Positions 9,224-21,811 of a DNA stretch of 64,000 bases are shown in pieces. Under the pieces are notes generated by a model. It was not told where the DNA came from. It was given only the letters and a program-made list of their open reading frames with translations, and ran no database searches. This DNA comes from Lepidodermella squamata. Lineage: Eukaryota; Gastrotricha. Where the stretch lies: contig JBLDXI010000036.1 of NCBI GenBank assembly GCA_047495785.1, positions 62,001 through 126,000 on the forward strand, in the 5' to 3' direction. The translations under genes and the position numbers were made by a program. Positions within the stretch are counted from its first letter, which is position 1; each line of letters opens with the position of its first letter.

Positions 9224-11704
9224 ATGAATATGGAACCAAGGACGTATCGATCAATATCGGAGTTCACTGTTGTTAAACTCTTGTGTTATGGCCGTCTACG
9301 ACAATCTTATTTGTACCAACGTAAAGCGAGCCCTCAGGAGCAACTGGTTATCAAAGAAACCAACTTGACAAGCCTTCGCAAGGAATTTGAGAAAGACTTT
9401 GACAGAATTGCTGAAATTCTCCACGAAAGAGTGAGTTTCCGTCAATTAAGGCATCTGAAATGGTCGCCGTTTTTCTAATTTGAATTATCGTCATAGTTGA
9501 AATGAGATTACTTTTTATCGAATTTACTTTATCTCAAGTTTGAAAAATTTCGAATTTCAGGATTTGTTAATGGTCAATATCAGCCATGCCAACATTGTCA
9601 AAGTGTTTGCCACTTTTGAAGGTAACTTCCTACTTCCCTTAGTTCGCAGTAATAGTTTTCCAACTATAGAGACATATTCTGGTCAAGAGTTTTCTTCTCG
9701 CAACTGCATGATGAAATATTTAATGATGGAGTTGTGTGGAGGAGGAAGTTTTGAAAGCCTTATCGGGACTGAGACAGTACCCATCCCGGAAATTATGCTT
9801 CAAATTTGGTCCCGTCAAGTCGTATCAGCTTTGGCGTATCTTCACGGTCGAAGTATCGTTCATCGCAACATAACGACGAGCAACTTACTACTTACCGAAG
9901 ACCGTGGCACAGCGAAACTAGCTGACTTGGGAATCATCGAGAAATTAGACACGTAAGGCTGAAAAGGGGCATTCAACCGTTTTTATATGAGATTTTATAT
10001 CCCAAAAAGTGGCTCCAAAATCTCTGCTCTAGCGAAGTGGAGCACTTCACCTCCTGAGGTATGGAACGATGAACCGAAATCACCTGCAAGTGATGTTTGG
10101 TCGTTGGGATTTGCGCTCTTCAAATTAGCCAACTTCAAAGAACCAGTATGAGAAAGAAGAACCTACGAGATCATGTAGAACAAGTTTTATTATTTTTTCA
10201 GTTCATCTCGAGGGTGGATATTTTGAGGTAAACCGACAAGTTGAATTCAGTTTTAGCAAGCTGAAATTTGTTATATTTTAGTAATAATATGAAGCCGTTT
10301 GACCAGTCCGGCGGCTATTCAGATGAATTTCGGGATTTTGTCGTGCCGATGCTAGCCGCGACTCCTGGCGATCGACCGACCTCAACTCAGCTTCAACAGA
10401 ACAGTTTTCTGTTGAAATCAGCACACATGCGGTATACGAAGGTATGATTGAAAGTCTATAGATGGCAACTGAATTGTTACAACCATGCATATTCTTCAGC
10501 CCGACCAATCAGTCGCCGAACCCAACAAAGATGCTGTTAGGGTATATTCGGAATATTGTACATATTTCACAGTTGATCCATGCGGTGTACATTAAAATTA
10601 CTAGGAGCTGTTTGACTGCGTATGTCGGCGGAAAGACTTGTTGAAATTGGTGCAGTTACTGTCGAACAGTGATCTCGGTCTTAGCGCTAACTGCAAAGAC
10701 GAAAAGGGGTGTCCTCTGTTGTACCTTGCTGCCCGGGAAGGCTGCAACCACTTTGTGGAAATTCTGGTCAGGCAGTTTGAGGCAGACATTGGGTTTTGTA
10801 ATGCAAATGGCTGGACGGCACTGCACATCGCCGCACGGGAGGGCCACGTCGACGTGGTGAGGATGTTGGCTTGCGAGTTCCACGCCGACGTGAATATGGC
10901 CGACAAAGATGGCTCGACGCCACTGTACGCTGCCGCCTGGAGTGGCCAGGTCGAGGTGGTGAGGTGTTGGCTGGCGAGTTCCACGCCGACGTGAATATGG
11001 CCAACAAAGATGGCTCGACGCCACTGTACGCTGCCGCCTGGTATGGCCACGTCGAGGTGGTGAGGGTGTTGGCTGGCGAGTTCCACGCCGACGTGAATAT
11101 GGCCGACAAAGATGGCTCGACGCCACTGTACGCTGCCGCCTGGTATGGCCACGTCGAGGTGGTGAGGGTGTTGGCTGGCGAGTTCCACGCCGACGTGAAT
11201 ATGGCCGACAAAGATGGCTCGACGCCATTGGACATCGCCGCCACCTGGTATGGCCTCGTTGAAGTGGTGAGGATCTTAGCTGGCGAGTTCCACGCCGACG
11301 TGAATAAGGCCGACGAAGAAGGCAGGACGCCACTTTTCGGCGCCGCCTGGTATGGCCGCGTCGAGGTGGTGAGGATGTTGGCTTGCGAGTTCCACGCCGA
11401 CGTGAATATGGCCGACAAAGATGGCGAAACGCCACTGTACGTCGCCGCCAGGAATGGCCACGTCGAGGTGGTGAGGATGTTGGCTGGCGAGTTCCACGCC
11501 GACGTGAATATGGCCAACAAAGATGGCTGGACGCCACTGTACGTCGCCGCCTTGAATGGCCACGTCGAGGTGGTGAGGATGTTGGCTGGCGAGTTCAATG
11601 CCGACGTGAATAAGGCCGACAATGGTGGCTGGACGCCACTGCGCCTCGCTGTCTCATTAGGCCACGTCGCAATAGCCGAAGTGCTCCGCGTGGCTAGTCG
11701 CTAA
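9224..11704 (+). CDS. Pseudokinase-ankyrin repeat protein 1 (single-base frameshift in last exon)
   Basis: Seven exons (9224-9430, 9561-9952, 10010-10145, 10202-10227, 10282-10441, 10500-10541, 10605-11704) join in phase. The N-terminal half is a protein kinase fold: lysine in LVIKETNL, GGGSFESL after the hinge, HRNITTSNLLL in the catalytic loop, ADLG, SPPEV, ASDVWSLG and GDRPTSTQL. The catalytic aspartate of HRD is asparagine and the glycine loop is degenerate, so it is probably catalytically dead. About ten ankyrin repeats follow (GSTPLYAAAWYGHVEVVR). Near 10963 one G is missing relative to the neighbouring repeats, which breaks the frame in exon 7 (1100 bases instead of a multiple of three). 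Either the allele is broken or this is a sequencing error. AATAAA signals lie at 11884 and 11933. The protein is probably a cytoplasmic scaffold; its partner is unknown. Confidence 0.85.
10886..11200 (+). repeat. Near-identical ankyrin-coding tandem repeats
   Basis: Three successive units of about 102 bases coding DGSTPLYAAAWYGHVEVVRV are almost base-identical. The later repeats in the gene have diverged. This suggests recent unequal exchange or conversion inside the ankyrin array. Confidence 0.75.
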
Positions 11705-12634
11705 GCTTTCTGCTGATTAAGGATTAAGCGCAACATCATCGAAATACTCAAACAGACAACATCAAAATAGCTCATCGTCAAATGTTCACCTAGACACACA
11801 ATGACTCGTTAATGTCTCGGCAAACTTCAGCGAAACTACATAGAAAATGATGTAGTAATAAATCGCTATAGTCCTATAGCTATAATAAAGCACAAAACTG
11901 TATCCCAGAGAAAATGGGCTCGAATATCGCTGAATAAAAACGAATCTGTATGCGTCATTTTCTTTTGCGAGTGTAAAGACGCTAGAACTGCGAAGACCTA
12001 GCCATGGAATGCGAATGCTGCGACGCAACTTCAACTTTGAGGAAAGCGCACCTGGTATTTTAATTTTATCATATCAAGAAAAATACAGTTGAGTGATATC
12101 CACGTTAGGCTCATCAGCCGCTAATAAAATTCGAATAAAAGCATTCAAATTTGAGGTTTGGAAATATGCTGATCGTAGAGAACCGTGAATCGGACGGTTA
12201 ACGGAACACAATTTTGCATTAAAATTGTATTTGCTTAATTTTTTTTTAGATTCTGATAAATTATGAGAAATCTATATCGGGCGGGCGTTCGAATAATTCA
12301 AATAGTGCGGTCGAAAAATGCTGGGATAAAACCCTCGGCAGCCTGAAAACATCACCTTCCAATTTGAAGGCATCTTTGATAGTTTGATAATGATTGTCGA
12401 ACCGATTCGGCAGCTGGTAGCCGACATTATCTCGATGCTACAATAACGCTGCGACTGAGGCAGGGCTAAATGCTGATATTTGCATCGCACTTGATGATTG
12501 CCCGGACGACGAAGAAACTGTTCATGCCGTGGTTGAGACACTTGAAAGCGAGAATCGTTACCAGGACCAACGCGTAGTTGTGATCCTAAGTGATTATTAT
12601 CCTATTATCCTATTATGTTTGACTATTATCCTAC
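11705..12634. other. Intergenic region between convergent genes
   Basis: It holds the 3' end of the pseudokinase-ankyrin gene (polyadenylation signals) and then unassigned sequence. A minus-strand open stretch at about 12254-12432 resembles nothing I know and is not called. Confidence 0.45.
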
Positions 12635-12706
12635 TTTGCCAGGACCTATTGGGCAGGTTTCTTCACAACTACCACCCGTCGTCGAATCGTAGCAGAGTTT
12701 CGCAGT
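12635..12706 (-). pseudogene. Orphan cysteine-rich linker exon
   Basis: The 24 codons read TAKLCYDSTTGGSCEETCPI and so on, bounded by TAG and GTAGG. They match the linker exons that follow CTLD1 and CTLD2 in the adjacent gene (SVKLCFDSMQGGGC, SVKMCIDSIKGGSC). It lies just downstream of the last CTLD's stop. It could be spliced in from a donor at 12757, but I could not identify the following linker exons, so it is probably a remnant of a fourth module. Confidence 0.6.
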
Positions 12707-12739
12707 CTATCAAAGTACAACCCTTACTGTTACTATCAG

Positions 12740-15700
12740 TTATTTAGCAAGACCTACTCCAATTTCGTATATGGAAAGTTGCTGGCAGATCACGTAATTA
12801 GCTGTATCGTTGCAATTCACGGCTTGATATTCGATTGCAAACTGAGAGTAAACGACGACGAAGCAACTTTCAACAGGTCCGTTATTGTTTTGGATGGGTA
12901 GTTCAAACGTGAGCGCGGTTCCGTCTTCCCAGAGTTCCGAAGCTTCAGCAGGCATGTACAAGCCAAACCAGGCTTTGACATCAGAGCTTCTTCCAGAGTT
13001 GACAACGAGCTGCTCAAAAAAAGTTTTATCCAATAATGTTTTAACGGTCGCAATTTGAGCGTCGTTTTGCCGGCAGAGATCGGAGGCCTCGGCCTTAGTC
13101 ATAGGCGTTGATCCGCCGAAAATCGAGAAACTTTTTTGAGTAGCATGGCAGCTGGAGGATCCATTTACGAATATTTCAGACGCTGGATGCTGCGCTTCAC
13201 CCGCAAAGCAATTGCTGTACCGGCAGGTGAACTTTCCACCTGGCGCGACGCAGGTGTATAACCTGGTCAAGCAAAAAAAAAATGGTATTAGTTAGTTCTA
13301 GTTATCCAAGTTATCTCAAGTATAAAGCAATAGGGATGATTTGCCTATTTTCAGTTACAATAGTTTTTAATTATGGTTTATGGTAATCGATAGCATCCAA
13401 ACTCACGGCGTGGCACAGGCTTCAAAGGTTTCGTATGTTAAACCGTCCGGGTTCAGCGTCTACACAAAAACAAACTATTTTCTTCAGGCTGATAACATTT
13501 CAGAAGAATCTACCGTGTTAGCTGGGCAAGATAGTGCTTGGGGAATGCAAACCGCTGGCATACCGGATGTATCATCCAGACATTCGACGAATGGCCCCTG
13601 TGACAGTATATTTTATTATGATTGCAATCAAGAAAACAAATTGCTCACCTTCCTCACTGCAATATTGCAATTTGCGTAACTTTCGGATTTTGGAGTAGTC
13701 GATGAACCGAATGTACTGATCTAGAGAGATATTCAATTTTATGGCTGAAGGTGCCATAAATAAAATTTAGGCCCAACCTCGTACTTGCCGGGGCCAGTTG
13801 GACAGGTATCGAAACAGCCGCCACCCTGCATCGAATCGAAGCACAGCTTCACGCTCTAGGAACAACATTATTAATCATTGTTGGTAGGCAATTTTCGTAG
13901 ACCTACTCCAATTTTGTATAGATCATACTTTTCGCAGATCACATAAGGAGCTGTATCGGTAGAGCAATTTCTAGGTTGAAACGCGAACAGAGTTGCACCA
14001 TAGGCAGCAACTCTGTGGCAAGCTTCAACTGGCTCGTCATTCGCAAAAAAGCCAAATTCTGGATCAGCAGTGGTGTACTCGGTTCCGTCTTCCCAGAACA
14101 GCCGATTTTCAGGCGATTTTCGCAAGCCAACCCAGGCCATGAAATCGGTAAAATCAAGCGAATCCTGTGAGGCTTTTTGTTGAGCAGCCATCACAGCGGC
14201 AGAAATTTCGTCATCGGTTTTCATCATCGCAATTTGAGAATTGTACGAAGCGCATAGACTGATCGCCTCAGCCCTGGTCATCTGCGTATCTCCAAAGACA
14301 TTGAAGTTCTTTACAGCTGCATTGCAGTTGTTGTAGCCAAACTTTGAGGTTTCATACGATGGATATCGCGTTTCTATGGCAAGGCAGTTGCTGTATCGGC
14401 AGGTGACCCTCCCTTGTTGAGTGACGCAGCTGTACAATCTTCAAAAAGGTCAAGTATGATAAACCAGTGAAAGATTTCGCAATTTCGCAGAAGGACACAT
14501 ATTGGAAGATTCACTGCGCACATGAACTATCCGAATTTCCCTTAATTACCCTCAACTATACAAATTACCCACACTTGCGTGTCGAAGTCCGACCAGAACC
14601 CTTACGAAAGCCTAACCCTAACCCCAATTCTGAAAACTTGCTTGCTGTACCAACTTGCTCAAAATCTAGAAAAAATAAGATTCACTCGCAAAGATTTATG
14701 GCAAATGGCAAAGTAAACAATGTAAACAGAACTCACGGAGTGGCGCAGGTTTCGAAAGTTCCGTATGTTACACCATTCGGATTCCTTGTCTAAAATATAG
14801 CCAAATGGTCAATCTTATTTCACAAGTATTCAGACCAATTCTACCGTGTTAGCCGGGCAAGAAAGCGATTGAGGAATGCAAACCGCTGGGAATCCCGTTG
14901 CAATATCGAGGCATTCAATAAATGGACCCTATGAGTAAAGTCAAAGCAGTGAAAGCCAATTAGGAAAACCAATGGGTTACCGTGATGTTACCGCGGCAAA
15001 ATGCAAGACTATCGACTTTTGGAGTTTCCGCTGAACCGTATGTGCCGACCTAGGAAGATCCAATAATACAGAGCAAAATGAAATTACTAATTCAGAGGGG
15101 CTCACTTCGTATTTGCCAGACCCCAATGGGCAGGTATCCCCACAGCTACCACCCTTGATCGAATCGATACACATTTTCACACTCTTGAAACGTAATGACA
15201 TATGATTCGATACGAGGCATGAGAAAGCCTTACCCCAGTTTCCACCTCAGCTACTTTCTCGCAGAGAGCGTAGGGCAAAGTCGCGTTGCATAGAATGGCA
15301 TCGAAAGAGTATCTCCAGTAATTGATATTTCTATTATAGAACATGACGACGCAAACATCGATTGGCTGAAGGTAGAGATTGTGATTCTTGTCGAAGTAAT
15401 TTCCATAAATCCAACTCCATTGCGAATCAGTAAACTCGTAAGGAGTTCCATCGGCCCAAAACAGCGAACCATTGGCGTATTTTTTCAGACCAACCCACGC
15501 TTGGAAATTGTTTGAGCTAATATCATCTAGGATGATTTTCCACGCGCTCGCATCGCCTGCTTTACCAAAATCTTCATCAGTCTTCGGCATTGCTAGCTTG
15601 CCATCGTTGGCAGCGCACAACTCGATAGCCTCGCCTCTGGACAAGAGTTTCGATGCTCTGACAGCGAAATACTGCTTCACGGCGGCTTCACACTTGTCTG

Positions 15701-17367
15701 AGGTTGTGGACCAAGCTATGGCCGGGTTTCGAGTTTCTCCCGATAAGCAGCCGCCCAGTCGACAGTTGACAGATCCATCTGTTCCTTCACATCGGACGTA
15801 CCTTAAGAGATTCAATGAAAACAACATATCGTTAGCGTCGTTCAATAACTTAGATTTGGGAAACCCGAGCTATACAACGTATGTTCGTAGGATCCTAGAA
15901 GGATCCTAGCGAAGTAGGATCCAAGAATCAGGCCTTAATTTTACGACCAAAGCTGGTACCAATACCACCTAGGCCCGTTGAACACTGGGGTCCTTCGCGC
16001 ACTGATTTTTCTCTATGTGTATAGATTTACAATTTTACTAAAAATAATCCATTTTTGTTTACATTTCCAAAATCTCAGCAAAATACCTGGGATAGTGTTA
16101 AAACTTACCCGTAAGTCGCTCGGTTATGGAGACAGTTCGCATAATTCCTCGCGAAATCATTGTACGTTAGGAAAGTTGAAGCCTAACACATGCAAATGAA
16201 ATAGATTCAATCAACCAATTCGCGCTGAATTTACCAGCTGCATAGGAGACAGGCATCGGTTCCGGCAAACCAGGCCATTTTTCGCTAAGCACAGCGAGGC
16301 TGGCTGTTTAAAGCAATTAATTTTGACCCTTAAAATTCAGTGAAATATCAAACAAACCCCACTAAGACAATGCGTTTTATCGGCAAAACTGTCAGAGCTG
16401 AATTCCTGAATAACAACAATTTAGCCTATCGCATTCTCTTCGTGTTGTAGACTTACACTTGTCGTGGATGCGTTGCATTGGGCTGGCTGGCAGCCAACAA
16501 ACGATCGATCGCTTTTTGAAAAACATCTGACGTGTGGCTGGTAATCGACTGTATTCCGAACGACTAAAATACAAAAAAATGATTGAAAACTAAAAACTGG
16601 GCTTTGAATCTTACTATTCGAGTTATCCATACAAATCCGAGTGTTAACTTCCCAGTAGCCCACAAAAGTCTAAACACAGATTTAGCAGGGAGAATAATAA
16701 TCAAACGACGAAGTTGAATATCCTACCCAGTTGTTAGGGCAACTGCCTATTTTAGGGATGCAGATAGGTTGTCCTTTGTTATTGCATTGCGTCGCTGGAA
16801 AATTCTGCGAAACCAAGAATGAAGATTTAAATTTGGGTTTTCCTAAAATACTTTTGAACAAACCAGAAAGTTTGGAATTTCTGTACGACACCTCTCGTAC
16901 ATCGGTCCGAAATAATTGCCAATGTACCTCGATATCTGAAATTATCAAATGAAAACTTGCGAATAAATCGAGAATTTTCGATTTTTGTAAACCTCAATTT
17001 CATTAGCTGAACAGCTGTATCTACCGGGCAAACATCGCATCGAGATGGATTTGTAATTGAAACAGCTGCGAGCCCACTGCAAAGGGAACATCAAAAAATA
17101 GAAATCGAGTGGTATCTGAAAACACTCACGCCAATTTTGCAAGCCAGCAGTGATGAAAAATTGCCTCCAAGCTATGATGATAAAATTTCAAAGCCTTTGA
17201 ATAGACAGATTAACAGATTTTCGCACCTGATACTCTTGAAGAATCGAACATTGGGTTTTACAACCATTGAACGCGTCATTCAGCCGCGAAAAGCATCGTA
17301 GGTATGGGACCGCATTGGCTATTTGTAACAGCCAAACGGCAACGCAGATTATAGCCAATAGTTTCAT
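12740..17367 (-). CDS. Secreted three-CTLD lectin with cysteine-rich linkers (gene B)
   Basis: Nineteen exons join without a frame break into about 970 residues. N-terminal exons: 17227-17367 (signal peptide MKLLAIICVAVWLLQIANA, then RCFSRLNDAFNGC), 17130-17171, 16993-17076, 16864-16935, 16727-16804, 16615-16669, 16457-16563 (RCFSKSDRSFVGC), 16235-16303 and 16109-16182. CTLD1 is 15234-15801. Linker exons are 15106-15183, 14981-15049, 14845-14928 and 14737-14789. CTLD2 is 13907-14438. Linkers 13778-13855, 13649-13720, 13514-13597 and 13407-13459 lead to CTLD3, 12740-13262. The CTLDs show WVGL-type cores and W-x-DGT, but no EPN or QPD sugar-binding triplet, so calcium-dependent sugar binding is doubtful. 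The four-exon linker plus CTLD is a repeating cassette. The protein is extracellular; ligand unknown. Confidence 0.85.
15885..16005 (-). mobile_element. Dispersed hAT-type MITE copy, diverged
   Basis: On the minus strand it begins CAGTGCGCGAAGGACCCC and contains a TTTGGTCGTAAAATTAAGGC block and GGATCCTACTTCGC. These are the signature blocks of the family best seen at 57128-57278. It sits in an intron of gene B. Confidence 0.55.
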
Positions 17368-18844
17368 GGCAATAAAAGATCCTAATTAAAAGTAGAGTAT
17401 TGAAGAAATACGAGCCAATTCAATATTAGGTTAAAGCTCCAAATCTTAGCTGAATAATATGTGATATCGTTGGGGTTCGGATGTCGTAAAATGAAAATGA
17501 AGATGAATTATTGAAGCTTAAATTTACAAATAAATGATTTGCGAATTTTAATTTATGCCAGCATTGCGCATTATTTTATGAGCTTGACGCGTGCCGCCAG
17601 TATTGTTTCTATTAAAAGAATGAAATGGCGACAGCATAATGAAAAACGTTCATTCATGGACCTACGCAATGAAAATAAACCTGAAAAAACCCATATTTTT
17701 AAGGCGAATCACCGTTGCAAAAAAATGCCCGGGGACCTTGGACAAAGTCCGCATGACCTAAAAAAAAAATCGCGATTTAGGCTGTTTGTTCAATGACCTT
17801 GTAACAGAGACGAATTTCTTTTTAAATTAGGTTAAAAGGCGCAGGTTGAATTCGAATTCGAATTTGTCTGTTGAAATCCTTCCTATTCAAGATGAATGCT
17901 TAGTCGGTTCAAAGCTCTAGGCTCTAGACTCTGAGTGTTCAAATTGGTGGTGAAATGTGATATAAATCAGAAATCTCTGTATAGTGATTCTCAAATCCTG
18001 GCACGCGTGCCAATCCTGAAAACGCTGAATATTACCTGAAAATATTAGTAACCGATATTACGCTACAAATCAATTGATTACAGAATTATTTTTCAATAGC
18101 AAAATGTTTTATTGGTTTTTCTTATTGATATTTCTTGTTGATCTGAATGAGTTATCGTGTGTCTCATATTTATTTTTTTAAATAATTGAACCACTTATTT
18201 TAACCCGGATCCGGGCTCTGAATCGCCCCATTTCCGGCGCGCCAATAAATATTGCGCAATTATTTTTTTCCTGGCGCCGTTTGGCAAAACATAAAACACC
18301 GACACCACGTCCTTAATTGTAATAATTTAAAAAACACCGACATCACGCGCTTTTGCCACAGTGGTGATTCTTCGAACGCGTGATCCTCGGAAAAAATGAA
18401 CCAGCAGTGGTCGTATTTCCTTCATTACAATTTTCGCACTATTTTATTTTGTATCACAAGCCTTTTGTTCCTCAAATTTTTAGTTAATTTTTTGTTGAAG
18501 TTTGTCATATTCAAATGATTGCGAATTTCAACCCTCTGCTTTTGCTGCTGATGATGCTGGCATGTATTGGTGGCTGCTGTTGGCAAGAAGCCGTTGAACT
18601 GGGTTCGGTGCTTCTCACGGTTCAGCAACCGATTCACCAACTGTGTGCCAGCTGCCGATTGATGTGATCCTTTCAATGAATATCAAGTTTGTTTCATTTG
18701 TTTACAAATCCCGCAAATACTACTTTTTGTATTCATAGCTGGGACCGATTTACCGAAAACCAGGCGCCAGGTGCTTGTAGCCGTGGTGTGGGTTTCCATC
18801 TTTTCCCATTTTTTTCGATTGTACTCCGATTTATGTACTTATAG
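17368..18844. other. Intergenic, no gene recognised
   Basis: This is the upstream region of gene B followed by AT-rich sequence. I found no conserved open frame, RNA gene or clear transposon ends. Confidence 0.45.
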
Positions 18845-19697
18845 CATGGTCGAATGTGCTACAAATACGAGGCGTTGACTCCATTTTGCGTGCCTGGAAA
18901 TATCGGCTGTAACAAGCAGGGTGAAAGACGGTAGGTCCGAGTTTTAAAATTAGATTTCTGAGTAATCTAGTTCGGCGTGATTTTTTTATTCGGCTTCCAT
19001 CCAAGTTTTGATTTCCAAAGTGCAGCATTTATCTCTAATAAGTTTTTCGCATCTTATCTTTCTGGGTCGATTTCCAGCTGTTCTGGTTCGGAAATCCGAA
19101 TCCACTCTTGAACCTGAGATTCAACCTCAACGAATGCGATAAGAAACGAACTGTTTTCAATGTAAGAAATTCTGAAATTTTAGAGATATGTTTAGTTCGT
19201 CTTTTTGTAGAATTTGCCTCAAGGCGGCAACAAAAGTGTCGCAGCACAGTCATGCATCAATAACGGTGGTCAGTTAGCTCAAATTAGGTCAGACGACGAA
19301 CTGAAGTCAGCTAGGGCGGCGTTGCGGGCTGTTCAGGCTGGTCAGGCGTGGATCTCTCTCGTTGGTTCAAACAGAGTGCTCAAGAGGGACGATGGTTCCG
19401 ATTTCAAATTTATGGCTTAACAGTGGGGTCTATCAATTCGCAATCCTGGATGCGCCTATTCTTTTTCGGCGCGGAATTCAAATTTGAAATCTCCGACTTA
19501 GCGTATTTTCCAAGAAAAACACCGATTCTCAACTTCAGTATTACAAATTCTCAACTTCAGTATTACACTCTCAACTTCATAGTTAAGTGTACATGTCTGA
19601 TTCTACACCAGTCGGATTATCTACCAACTATTACTATGATACATTTCCTTGTGATGTGAATTTTGTTCAAGCTTTATGCGAACGATTTACGTCTTGA
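18845..19697 (+). pseudogene. Decayed cysteine-rich/CTLD gene fragment (relic F)
   Basis: Exon-like pieces read CYKYEALTPFCVPGNIGCNK (18845-18932), LFWFGNPNPLLNLRFN (about 19078-19164) and a CTLD core with GGQLAQIRSDDELKSARAAL, WISLVGSN and DDGSDFKFMA. They match exons 3, 4 and the CTLD of the genes at 24195-26198 and 27429-29823, on the opposite strand. The CTLD is cut by TAA just before QWG, and its C-terminal piece (FPCDVNFVQALCERF) appears only at 19640-19697. The 5' exons are missing. Confidence 0.75.
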
Positions 19698-20286
19698 GCT
19701 AAATTCTTCATTTAAATGCTGTATTATTGGGCAGTCAATAGCATGTGGAGTGAAATGTGGAAGCGATTTAATGTAGAGCAAGATGTATCAATAAAGTTCG
19801 ACTAACGGAGGCTTAATAATCACTGAGCACCTCATTGACATATTCTGTGAGCTGTGAGTTCCTGTGAGTTCAAGGCAGAACTTCTTCTTTTCTTTGAGGC
19901 TGAAATGATACAGAAAATTTGATTCTGTATTCCGAACCATCTTTTACTGGAACCAAATTTACGGTTGAGCGGAATCAAACTTGCATTTCGAGAAACAAAA
20001 TTCGTAACATGCCAGGATGAGTTTCTTTAATAATTCTACAAATTTCAGTCGAATCACGAGTTCTTTATCGTTCTCGTAGAAAATGTTACGCTGAATTTAC
20101 GCTGATGGTGATTATTGTAGAATTATTGTGGCCAATCTTGAAAAGCTGGTTCCGCTAAAGCATATTGGATTCCTCTAACGCAAATTAGGGTCAAATTTCA
20201 AAAATTTGAATTCGCAGTCCATTTAACATGTCTTCACATTTGCACGTGAATGCTAATTTTTTTATTTTGTTTTATTTTGCCTCCAG

Positions 20287-20779
20287 CAGTCCGCGTATTT
20301 CCGTTGCGTTGACAAAGGAAGCGCGTCAGTTCGATGCCTGCCAGACACAATTGGCTACGATGCGAACACAGAAGTTCGAATTCCGGCTGCTGGGACTTAT
20401 CCGGACGAAGATTTCTGCAATGGCATGCAAAAAGTGTACACTGTAGTGCTTTTGGACGATACCGGCAATAAAACAGTCGGAGCACAGGCATGCATTGTGA
20501 GCGGTGGTCAGTTAGCTCAAATTAGGTCCGATGACGAGTTGGCGTCGGCTAGGTCAGCATTGTCGAGTGGTACAACTGATGGTATGACATCTCTCTCTCT
20601 AGGCAAAACAGCGATTTGAAGTGGGATGATGGCTCCGATTTCGAATTTCATTATGCTCAGTGGGCTGCCCTACCTACTGATGGTTGCGTTGTTATGTCGT
20701 TTTCCGCATTTCTGACCGACTATTACTACTTTTCTGTTGACTGTGAGCTTTATGCGAGCGATTTATTCCAAGCCCTTGA
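20287..20779 (+). pseudogene. Decayed CTLD exon (relic G)
   Basis: It starts QSAYFRCVDKGSASVRCLPD after a CCAG acceptor and continues through GGQLAQIRSDDELASARSAL. The frame is then lost and resumes as NSDLKWDDGSDF, and a deletion near 20740 removes residues before ALCERF. At least two indels make it a pseudogene. It is the sister of relic F, and both resemble the CTLD at 27429-27954. Confidence 0.75.
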
Positions 20780-21109
20780 GTTTTGAAAACTTGTCAATTC
20801 CGGCGTTGTGCCAGACAGATGAGTGAGTGGACGTGGAAATGAAAGGATATTTACATTGTACCACCATCGCCACATGGCTACAAGCCAAGAAAAAAACATG
20901 GATGTGATTCATCACTGTGCTCACTATGCTAAACACAACCTTCAATGATTCATGCTACTGTCCAATGAATAAGAGTTAATAGCCAATTCGGCAGCTGATT
21001 CGCAGTTAAAGTATGACACATTTCTTGCAAATTTGCCGCTGACTCGGGAAATGTCAGATCAATTCAGCAAGACACAAATTGCCAGTGGAAAAAATAAAGA
21101 CGCAGTATT

Positions 21110-21811
21110 GTATCAGTTCCTATGGTGGGAGTAAATTTATCGTGAAGTTTTGATGGAAGATGGAATCCTTAACCCTGATTCCGTTTCAAGTGACTTTAGG
21201 AAGTCAGATCAAGTATCTTTTTCTAAACCCTCATTTTTCGACTTCTGCTTCGACTTCGTTTCCAAATCACCAAGTCCGAAGTAAAGAAGAAAAGATGAGA
21301 AATGTGTGAAGGAAAGAAAAGAAAAAAACCGATGACAATTGAGTCCGTAGATATACATGAAACAATAAAGCATTTTTCCATTTCGATTTCCGATACTTTG
21401 AAGTTACTCTGGTCTTTTGCGTCGTAAGGATAATTCATCTTCCATTCAAACATGATATTATTTGTTTTACTCTATTATTCATGAGCTATACATCCATGTG
21501 CTATGAAATCGTTGTAAAGCTCGGCTTTACATTCTATATTCTATATTCTATACAGATGTAAGATAAATAATTTTCTACGAATTCGTCGTAGAGATAAAGA
21601 AGCCAAACGTTCTCTGTAATACCGGCGAACCTCTCCCTGAGATTAAGGTATATACAGCGCGTTTCTGGCAGATATGGCGAGCCACCGCGGTATCGCCGTT
21701 TTCTTATCGCTGAAATTTCAGAGAAGTAGGCTTATTACAATGTCGCTCATTTATTGAAGCTTTGTTCCTATTTCTGCATGCTTTTCACTCTGTCATCATT
21801 TTCAGTACGTA
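21110..21811. other. Upstream region paralogous to 8370-9223
   Basis: The non-coding sequence before the second pseudokinase-ankyrin gene aligns in order with that before the first (shared GATTCCGTTTCAAGTGACTT, CAATAAAGCATTTTT and CTGTAATACCGGCGAACCTC). It lacks the 231-base MITE. Conservation this far upstream suggests that the promoters were duplicated with the genes. Confidence 0.7.

Noticed and set aside
10601-11622. Long antisense open frames over the ankyrin repeats (also 23236-24102 and 37044-37910)
   Set aside because: They are mirror images of the repeated ankyrin codons, consist of the same unit repeated, and match no family. They are by-products of repetitive, stop-poor codons.
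12254-12432. Minus-strand open stretch containing HRDNVGYQL, which looks like a kinase catalytic loop
   Set aside because: No other kinase motif surrounds it and a stop lies immediately upstream; the HRD is coincidental.
15472-15909. Plus-strand open frame opposite CTLD1 of gene B, and similar frames opposite other CTLD exons
   Set aside because: They are antisense to well-supported CTLD exons and have no independent features.
18425-18676. Minus-strand open frame rich in glutamine and histidine
   Set aside because: No signal, motif, splice context or homologue in the window; probably chance.
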